Source of the DNA: Taeniopygia guttata
Lineage: Eukaryota; Chordata; Aves; Passeriformes; Estrildidae
Length of the DNA stretch: 64,000 nucleotides
NCBI RefSeq assembly: GCF_048771995.1
Contig: NC_133025.1
Span: forward strand, 620,001 to 684,000
Direction: 5' to 3'
Positions 56,906 through 64,000 of this stretch are shown here, piece after piece (position 1 is the first letter of the stretch; each line of letters starts with the position of its first letter). Position numbers and translations under genes: made by a program. Below the pieces are notes generated by a model that did not search any database, was not told where the DNA came from, and saw only the letters and a list, made by a program, of their open reading frames with translations.

Positions 56906-57135
56906 TTTCTCCGGCCGGGGCTGCGCCGGACTGCGGAGCTGCGGGAGCGGCGGGAGGAGCCGCGGGAGGAGCTGCGGGAACGGGGGAGACGGAGGAGGAG
57001 CTGCGGGAAACGAGCGGGGAGGGAGGAGGAGCTGCGGGAAATGAGGGGAGAGGGGCGGGAGGAGCTGCGGGAGCCGCGGGGGAGAGGGAGGAGCCGGGAG
57101 CGGAGGGGGCGGCGGGAGGGAGAGGGAGGGGAGGG

Positions 57136-57955
57136 GGGGATGGGATTGGGGTGGGATGGGATCAATGGGATGCAATTGGGATGGGATCAATGGGATGGGA
57201 TGGGATGGGATCAATGGGATGGGATGGGATGGGATCGATGGGATCAATGGGATCAATGGGATGGGATTGGGGTGGGATCAATGGGATGGGATGGGATGGG
57301 GTGGGGTGGGATCGATGGGATGGGATGGGATGGGATTGGGGTGGGGTGGAGTGGGATCAATGGGATGGGACGGGATTGGGGTGGGGTGGGATCAATGGGA
57401 TGGGATGGGATCCATGGGATGGGGTGGGATGGGATGGGATGGGATGGGATGGGATGGGATGGGATGGGATGGGATGGGATGGGATGGGATGGGATGGGAT
57501 GGGATGGGATGGGATGGGATGGGATCAATGGGATGGGATGGGATGGGGTGGGATGCGATGGGATCAATGGGATGGGATGGGATCAATGGGATCAATGGGA
57601 TGGGATGGGATCGATGGGATCAATGGGATCAATGGGATGGGATTGGGGTGGGATCAATGGGATGGGGTGGGATCAATGGGATGGGATGGGATCGGGGTGG
57701 GATGGGATCAATGGGATGGGATCGGATTGGGGTGGAGTGGGATCAATGGGATGGGATCAATGGGATGGGATTGGGGTGGGATCAATGGGATGGGGTGGGA
57801 TCAATGGGATGGGATGGGATTGGGGTGGGATGAGATCAATGGGATGGGATGGGATTGGGGTGGGATGGGATCAATGGGATGGGATCGGATTGGGGTGGGA
57901 TGGGATCAATGGGATGGGATCAATGGGATGGGATGGGACGACGGGCGGTCCTGGG
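57136..57955. repeat. (GGGAT)n array with GATCAATGGGAT variants
   Basis: Pentamer array with interspersed GGGATCAATGGGATGGGAT and GGGATTGGGGTGGG variants and a pure (GGGAT)n core around 57425-57522. It starts about 230 bases upstream of the MAPK8IP2 ATG. Confidence 0.95.
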
Positions 57956-58043
57956 GGGTTCTAGAGAAGGAGGGGTCTGGGGGTGCGGGATGGGATTTGG
58001 GGAGTTATGGGAATGGGGTGGGATAGGGAGGGAATGGGGAATC

Positions 58044-58367
58044 AGGGAAGGGAAGGGAAGGGAAGGGAAGGGAAGGGAAGGGAAGGGAAGGGAAGGGAAG
58101 GGAAGGGAAGGGAAGGGAAGGGAAGGGAAGGGAAGGGAAGGGAAGGGAAGGGAAGGGAAGGGAAGGGAAGGGAAGGGAAGGGAAGGGAAGGGAAGGGAAG
58201 GGAAGGGAAGGGAAGGGAAGGGAAGGGAAGGGAAGGGAAGGGAAGGGAAGGGAAGGGAAGGGAAGGGAAGGGAAGGGAAGGGAAGGGAAGGGAAGGGAAG
58301 GGAAGGGAAGGGAAGGGAAGGGAAGGGAAGGGAAGGGAAGGGAAGGGAAGGGAAGGGAAGGGAAGGG
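58044..58367. repeat. Pure (GGGAA)n microsatellite, about 65 copies
   Basis: Uninterrupted (GGGAA)n of about 320 bp. Its purity implies recent expansion and high length variability, and the copy number here could be affected by assembly. It lies upstream of MAPK8IP2. Confidence 0.97.
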
Positions 58368-58369
58368 CA

Positions 58370-58615
58370 GTCTATAGGGTGGTTGGGGTCTGTAGGGGAT
58401 CGGGGGGTCTATAGGGGATCGGGCCCTATGGGGCACGCTATAGGGTCGCTCCCCGGGCTCCTGGCGGGGCCGGCACCGCGCGGGCCGGCGAGCGGAGCTG
58501 TCCCCGGTGCTGAGCGCCGGCACCGGACAGCGGCCGCCGCTGGGGACACCAGGGACGGCCCCAGTTTGGGGGGGCGGGCAGCGGGACCCCCGCACTGCCA
58601 CCCGTGGGGTGTGGG
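58370..58615. other. Short unique CpG-rich segment
   Basis: Unique sequence with GGCCGGCACCGCGCGGGCC-type CpG clusters between arrays. It may be regulatory. No exon seen. Confidence 0.3.
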
Positions 58616-58619
58616 GTGC

Positions 58620-59065
58620 CTCCGTGTCCCCCAATTCCCTCCGTGTGCCCCCTGTGTCCCCCAATTCCATCAGTGTCCCCCAATTCCCTCCGTGTCCCCC
58701 CTGTGTCCCCCAATTCCATCAGTGTCCCTCAATTCCCAATTGTGTCCCCCAATTCCCAATTGTGTCCCCCAATTCCCTTAGTGCCACTCCCTGTGTCCCC
58801 CCTCAGTGCCACCCCCGTGTTCCAAATTCCCTCCGTGTCCCCCCTGTGTCCCCCAATTCTCTCAGTGTCCCCAATTCCATCAGTGTCCCCAATTCCCTCA
58901 GTGTCCCCCAATTCCCTCAGTGTCCCCCAATTCCCTCAGTGTCCCCCAATTCCCTCAGTGTCCCCAATTCCCTCAGTGTCCCCCAATTCCCTCAGTGTCC
59001 CCAATTCCATCAGTGTCCCCCAATTCCATCTGTGTCCCCAATCCCCTCAGTGTCCCATTCCCAAC
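58620..59065. repeat. CCCCCAATTCCCTCAGTGT minisatellite
   Basis: About 22 copies of a 17-19-bp unit, intergenic between the MAPK8IP2 promoter and the CYTH gene end. Confidence 0.92.
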
Positions 59066-60400
59066 TTCCACCCCAACATTCCCTCTCCCATCTCCGTTCC
59101 TTTGGGGTTTTGGGACACGGCCCTGCCCCGGCGGGGATTTGGGGTTCCAGCAGCTTCCCCCCACATTCCATGGGGAGAACATTCCCTAAAAACCGAGCGG
59201 GATCTTCCCAAGGCCGGGGATTCCCAAACTGCCGGTGGGAATTGCAGCTGTGAGGGACTTCAAAGGATTTCCAAGGATAAACTGGGCTCGGTGCTCCTTT
59301 GGGATCCCTCGGGATGTTCCGGGGTTCCTCTGGCCCCATTTCCATGGAAAATGATCCCAAATATCCCCTGGATCTACTGGGAATTCTCATGGGGGTGTGA
59401 GCACAGAATTCCCACATTATTGAGGCTGGGAAAGAATTCCAAGGTCACCAATCCAAGCTGGGCCCGATCCCAGCCCTGAGTGGAATTCCGGGAATTCCTC
59501 GGACACCTCCAAGGATGGGCACAGCCCAGGAAGTTTTCCAAACATTTCCATTCCCAGGATCCGTGAATTCCACCCTGGGCCGATCCCAAACCTTCAGCTC
59601 CTGGAATGGATCCCGAGGATCCACCCGGACCCGGCAAAGCTCCGACAAACGGGAGAAATTCCCGCTGGGACAATCCAGCCTGAGGGAAATCCATCCCTTC
59701 AATCCTTCCCGCCTTCCTTTTCCAGACCCTTCTCAAATCCCTCTGGAGTTTTCCAGCCCAAATCCCAATTCCACTGGAATTTTCCAGCCCAAATCCCAAA
59801 TCCCTCTGGAGTTTTCCAGCCCAAATCCCAATTCCACTGGAATTTTCCAGCCCAAATCCCAAATCCTTCTGGAGCTTTCCAGCCCCTTCTCAAATCCCTC
59901 TCAAATCCAGCCCAAATCTCAAATCCATCCAGAGTTTCCCAGCCCAAATCCCAAACCCCTCCGGAGTTCTCCAGCCCAAACCCCAAATCCCTCTGGAGTT
60001 TTCCAGCCCAAATCCCAAACCCCTCTGGAGTTCTCCAGCCCTTCCTGCCCCGTTCCCTTCCCTGGCCCCATTCCAGCCCCTCCAGGGCTCTCCAGGATCC
60101 CGGCTGGGGCCTCACATTGGAAAATTTGGGGAAACTGCTCCCGGAAAAGCTTTGGGATCGCCATCCCCGCAGGGGTTCCAGCCCCCAGCCGGATCCCAGG
60201 GGATTTTCCAGCGGCAGCAGCTGGCACAGCTGCCACCACCCCCCGTCTGTCACCCCCATCTGTCACCCCCAGCCCCCCCGGCGCTTCCCGAGCATCCGGA
60301 CATAATCCGGGATCGGGGCCGGGCGTCGCTGCCACCCCGGGGACAGGGTGGCCCCAGGGGACCCGTGGGGACAGGGCACAGCTGGACACGGGCACGGGTG
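59065..60400. other. Intergenic sequence with one minisatellite
   Basis: Mostly unique sequence. 59740-60035 carries about ten copies of TTTTCCAGCCCAAATCCCAA-type units (roughly 30 bp). No gene recognised on either strand. Confidence 0.6.
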
Positions 60401-60409
60401 GGGACGGAG

Positions 60410-60415
60410 TTTATT
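60410..60415 (-). terminator. Candidate poly(A) signal of the CYTH-domain gene
   Basis: TTTATT on + is AATAAA on the minus strand (CCAATAAACTCCG), about 1 kb after the CYTH gene stop and the first canonical hexamer found there. Confidence 0.55.
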
Positions 60416-60474
60416 GGTGACCCGCGGGGGGGACAGGGTGGCCACGGGGGCACTGTGGGGTTTCCAGGGGGGTT

Positions 60475-61400
60475 TTGGGGCTGGGGGTGTCTGTGGGGTG
60501 TTTATGGGATGGGACAAGGCACAGGGTGTTTATGGGGTGGGCACAGGGTGTTTATGGGGTGGGCACAGAATATCTATAGGGGATTCAGGGTGTTTATGGG
60601 GAGTGACAGGGCACAGGGTGTCTATGGGGCGGGCACAGGGTGTCTATGGGGTGTAACAAGCCACAGGTTGTCTATGGGATGGGACAAGGCACAGGGTGTT
60701 TATGGGGTTAGCACAGAGTATCCATAGGGGGTTCAGGGTGTTTATGGGGTGTGACAGGGCACAGGGTGTCTATGGGGCGGGCACAGGCTGTCCATGGGGC
60801 AGGTACAGTGTGTCTATGGGGCGGGCACAGGGTGTCTATGGGGTGTGACAGGGCACAGTGTGTCTATGGGGTGGGCACAGTGTGTCTATGGGGCGGGCAC
60901 AGGCTGTCTATGGGGTGGCACAGGCTGTCCATGGGGCACACAGTGTGTCCATGGGGCACACAGGGTGTCTATAGAGGGCACAGGGTGTTTATGGGGTGTG
61001 ACAGGGCACAGTGTGTCCATGGGGTGGGCACAGTGTGTCTATGGGGTGGGCACAGTGTGTCTATGGGGTGTGACAGGGCACAGTGTGTCTATGGGGTACA
61101 CAGTGTGTCCATGGAGCGGGCACAGTGTGTCTATAGGGGGCACAGTATGTATATGGGGCGGGCACAGGCTGTCCATGGGGCACACAGTGTGTCTATGGGG
61201 CACACAGTGTGTCTATGGGGTGTGACAGGGCACAGTGTGTCCATGGGGTGGGCACAGGCTGTCCATGGGGTGGCACACAATGTGTCCATGGGGTGGCACA
61301 CAATGTGTCCATGGGGCACACAGGCTGTCCATGGGGCACACAGTGTGTCTATAGGGGGCACAGTATGTCTATGGGGTGGGCACAGTGTGTCCATGGGGCA
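60475..61400. repeat. GGGCACAGTGTGTCTATGGG minisatellite
   Basis: About 40 copies of a 20-23-bp unit, with TGTGACAGGGCACAG inserts. It probably lies in the 3' UTR of the CYTH-domain gene. Confidence 0.92.
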
Positions 61401-61472
61401 CACATCGTGCTTGCCGGGTGCCACAGGGCACCGCACGCTGCCAGGGGGCCTGGCCCGCAGGCCGCCCTGCCC

Positions 61473-61643
61473 TCAGCCCCGCTGTCCCTGGCTCAGGACA
61501 CTGTCCCCGCTGTCCCCAAGTGCCAGCAGCAGGTCCAGGTAGGCCCCGGGCACCAGGTCACTGTCGGCCACACCGAGATCCCGCAGCAGCTCCTGTGCCA
61601 CGCGCTGCCCATCCTGCTCGCTCTGCTCCGGCCGCAGCACCAC
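61473..61643 (-). CDS. CYTH-domain gene, last exon
   Basis: 171 nt including the stop: VVLRPEQSEQDGQRVAQELL, RDLGVADSDLVPGAYLDLLL, and a short non-conserved tail GDSGDSVLSQGQRG. Acceptor GTGGCACAG. Confidence 0.85.
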   Translation of the reverse strand: MVLRPEQSEQDGQRVAQELLRDLGVADSDLVPGAYLDLLLALGDSGDSVLSQGQRG

Positions 61644-63333
61644 CTGTGCCACCGTGTCACCTGTGTCACCTGTGTCACCCGTGTCACCCGTGTCACCCGT
61701 GCCACCCGTGCCACCCGCGCTGTCCCTCACCTCCAGCTCCAGGAAGTCCCCGAGGCCCTCCACGCGGTCCAGGTGCAGCCGTGTCTGGCCCAGCAGCAGC
61801 AGCAGCCGCTCCTTCCTCACCGTGCCCAGCACGCCCAGGGACTGGGACAGCACCGCCTGGGGACACGGGGACATGGGGACATGGGGACAGGGACAGCACC
61901 GCCTGGGACACGGGGACATGGGGACAGTGACAGCACCGCCTGGGGACACGGGGACATGGGGACAGGGACAGCACCGCCTGGGGACACGGGGACATGGGGA
62001 CAGGGACAGCACCGCCTGGGGACATGGGGACATGGGGACACAGGGACTGGGACAGCACCGCCTGGGGACACGGGGACATGGGGACATGGGGACATGGGGA
62101 CATGGGGACACAGGGACCCACACAGCCCAGCACACCCAGGGACTGGGACAGCACCGCCTGGGGACACGGGGACACGGGGACAGGGGTGGCACAGGGACCC
62201 ACAGAGCCCAGGGACTGGGACAGCACCGCCTGGGGACACGGGGACATGGGGACATGGGGACAGGGTGGCACAGGGACCCACAGAGCCCAGGGACTGGGAC
62301 AGCACCGCCTGGGGACATGGGGACATGGGGACAGTGACAGCACCGCCTGGGACATGGGGACATGGGGACACGGGGACAGTGACAGCACCGCCTGGGACAT
62401 GGGGACATGGGGACATGGGGACATGGGGACATGGGGACAGTGACAGCACCGCCTGGGACATGGGGACATGGGGACATGGGGACATGGGGACATGGGGACA
62501 TGGGGACATGGGGACTGGGACAGCACCGCCTGGGGACACGGGGACATGGGGACAGGGGTGGCACAGAGCCCAGGGACTGGGACAGCACCACCTGGGACAT
62601 GGGGACATGGGGACATGGGGACTGGGACAGCACCACATGGGACACGGGGACGTGGGGACAGGGGTGGCACAGGGACTGGGACAGCACTGCCTGGGGACAT
62701 GGGGACATGGGGACAGGGGTGGCACAGGGCCCAGGGACTGGGACAGCACCGCCTGGGACATGGGGACATGGGGACAGGGGTGGCACAGGGACCCACAGAG
62801 CCCAGGGACTGGGACAGCACCGCCTGGGGACACAGGGATATGGGGACATGGGGACTGGGACAGCACCGCCTGGGACACGGGGACAGGGGTGGCACAGGGG
62901 ATAGCACGGGGGTGACACAGGGGGTGACACAGGGGCTGACACAGGAGTGACACAGGGGGTGACACAGGGGGTGACACAGGGGTGACACAGAGGTGACACA
63001 GGGGGTGACACAGAGGTGACACAGGGGGTAACACAGGGGGTGACACAGCGGGTGACACAGCGGGTGACACAGGGGTGACACAGGGGTGACACAGGGGTGG
63101 CACTGGGGTGACAGAGGGGGTGACACAGGGGGTGACAGGGGTGGCACAGGGGATAGCACAGGGAGTGGCACAGGGGTGGCACAGAGGTGACACAGGGGTG
63201 ACACAGGGGTGGCAGCCAGGCCACCTCTCACCTGCAGCCCCTCGGGGTCGGCCGTGGGGCTGGTGCTGAACAGGGACAGTTTGGGACCGGCTCTGTCGGG
63301 GCGCTCGTAGAAAATCAGCTCTCCCCGGCCGTC
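61473..63333 (-). CDS. CYTH-domain (CyaB-like) protein, C-terminal part; 5' exon(s) outside window
   Basis: Last three coding exons, 63333-63232, 61856-61731 and 61643-61473, all phase 0, giving 132 C-terminal residues. They show the CYTH fold signature of class-IV adenylate-cyclase-like and triphosphatase proteins: ERPDRAGPK followed by STSPTADPEGL, then VRKER, GQTRLHLDRVEGLGDFLELE, and in the last exon VVLRPEQSEQDGQ, VAQELLRDLG and VPGAYLDLLL. The family binds triphosphates in a charged tunnel, and here the Lys, Arg, Asp and Glu positions of the later strands are kept. The N-terminal ExExK motif and start codon must lie beyond base 64000. No enzymatic activity can be asserted. I cannot attach a mammalian gene symbol. 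It is in tandem orientation upstream of MAPK8IP2. Confidence 0.8.
61644..61730. repeat. 87-nt intron made of a 9-10-bp repeat
   Basis: The intron between the last two CYTH exons is mostly GTGTCACCC and GTGCCACCC copies. It is a multiple of three and has no stop in the gene frame. Confidence 0.8.
61731..61856 (-). CDS. CYTH-domain gene, penultimate exon
   Basis: 126 nt, phase 0: AVLSQSLGVLGTVRKERLLL, LLGQTRLHLD, RVEGLGDFLELE. Acceptor GTGTCCCCAG, donor GTGAGGGAC. Its first 23-35 nt and the acceptor recur many times in the adjacent intron array. Confidence 0.85.
61857..62885. repeat. Minisatellite containing copies of a CYTH exon start
   Basis: Array of GGGACATGGGGACA units interspersed with at least 15 copies of GGGACAGCACCGCCTGG. 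That is the exact complement of the penultimate exon's acceptor and first codons. One copy (about 62123-62160) extends the match to about 34 nt. Confidence 0.92.
62885..63215. repeat. GGGGTGACACA decamer array
   Basis: About 30 copies of GGTGACACAGG with GGTGGCACAGG variants, reaching to about 15 bases from the exon donor at 63231. Confidence 0.92.
63232..63333 (-). CDS. CYTH-domain gene, third-from-last exon
   Basis: 102 nt, phase 0 at both ends: DGRGELIFYERPDRAGPK and LSLFSTSPTADPEGLQ. Acceptor CTGTCCCCAG, donor GTGAGAGG. Confidence 0.85.
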
Positions 63334-63334
63334 C

Positions 63335-64000
63335 TGGGGACAGGTGGGGACAGGTGGGGACAGTGAGCACAGGGACAGGTGAGGATCAGGACAGGTGAGG
63401 ACAGGTGAGCATGGGGACAGGAAAGGGAAAGGGACAGGTGAGAATGGGGAAAGGTGAGCACAGGGACAGGGACAGGTGAGCACAGGTAAAGCACAGGGAC
63501 AGGTGGGGACAGGTGAGGACAAGGACAGGTGAGCACAGGTGAGCATGGGGACAGGGAGGGACAGGTGAGGATGGGGACAGGTGAGGATGGGGACAGGTAG
63601 GGACAGGTGAGGATGGGGACAGGTGAGCATGGGGACAGGTAGGGACAGGTGAGGATGGGGACAGGTGAGCACAGGGACAGGCCAGCATGGGGACAGGGAG
63701 GGACAGGTGAGCATGGGGACAGGTGAGCATGGGGACAGGTGGGGACAGGTGAGGCACGGGGACACATGAGCATGGGGACAGGTGAGCATGGGGACAGGGA
63801 GGGACAGGGAGGGACAGGTGAGCACAGGGACAGGTGAGCATGGGGACAGGTAGGGACAGGTGAGGATGGGGACAGGTGAGCACAGGGACAGGTGAGTATG
63901 GGGACAGGTGAGTATGGGGACAGGTAGGGACAGGTAGGGACAGGTGAGGATGGGGACAGGTGAGCACGGGGACAGTGAGCACAGGGACAGGTGAACATGG
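63335..64000. repeat. GGGGACAGGTGAGCATGGGG minisatellite to the window end
   Basis: About 35 copies of 17-24-bp units (GGACAGGTGAGGATGGGG). It starts at the exon acceptor at 63334 and runs out of the window. No exon is seen, so the 5' part of the CYTH gene lies further right. Confidence 0.92.

Larger units (their letters stand above)
56030..57135 (-). promoter_or_regulatory. MAPK8IP2: MAPK8IP2 CpG island and promoter region
   Basis: CpG-dense sequence around exon 1. The stretch just upstream of the ATG (56906-57130) is G/C-only in long runs (minus strand CCTCCCGCGGCTCC), without a TATA box. The start codon sits in AAAATGGCGG, a YY1-type motif commonly found at TSSs of CpG-island genes. The exact transcription start cannot be read from the sequence. 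Confidence 0.6.

Noticed and set aside
53418..57044. 1,208-codon open frame on + over intron 1
   Set aside because: It is built from minisatellite units, crosses the real minus-strand exon 1, has no conserved domain, and equally long frames exist in other registers.
1..64000. tRNA, rRNA or other structured RNA genes
   Set aside because: No cloverleaf A/B-box pairs or conserved rRNA/snRNA segments noticed. Short non-coding RNAs cannot be excluded by eye.

Overview
The window is a GC-rich vertebrate nuclear segment, most likely from a bird or other sauropsid. It carries intron-split genes with consensus GT-AG junctions, conserved synaptic-scaffold proteins and a very high load of tandem repeats. 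There is no sign of prokaryotic, organellar or plasmid DNA. The organism call is an inference from gene content and base composition, not from a species-specific marker.

Three protein-coding loci can be supported. (1) SHANK3, + strand: only the last coding exon (14341-14887) is certain. It holds the conserved C-terminal linker and the SAM domain. About 14 kb of its last intron lies to the left and contains a strong candidate 35-nt alternative exon (8308-8342). The 3' UTR follows, with one candidate poly(A) signal at 16871 and another at 25647. (2) MAPK8IP2 (JIP2), - strand: the whole coding sequence is present as 13 exons from the ATG at 56905 down to the stop at 28886. All phases join and give about 1,090 residues with a JNK-binding motif, SH3, PTB and the kinesin-binding C-terminus. 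Its poly(A) signal is at 27660-27655, so SHANK3 and MAPK8IP2 are convergent. (3) A CYTH-domain (CyaB-like) gene, - strand: its last three coding exons lie between 63333 and 61473, with a poly(A) signal near 60415. Its first exon(s) lie beyond the right edge.

Almost everything else is minisatellite or microsatellite DNA. Nearly every intron and intergenic gap holds its own array with its own unit (5 to about 100 bp). Many units are multiples of three or lack stops, so they create giant spurious open frames on both strands. An AT-rich island (about 35.5-42.95 kb) sits inside the GC-rich MAPK8IP2 gene around a single 110-nt exon.

The observations most worth a second look are these. The CYTH gene has a minisatellite that has copied an exon start together with its splice acceptor. 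The SHANK3 intron holds a 35-nt exon whose inclusion would end the protein before the SAM domain. MAPK8IP2 intron 1 holds a four-copy DR1 nuclear-receptor-like element. The SHANK3 3' region appears to have been inflated by minisatellites. Both SHANK3 and JIP2 are postsynaptic-density scaffolds, so co-location of these loci is of functional as well as evolutionary interest.
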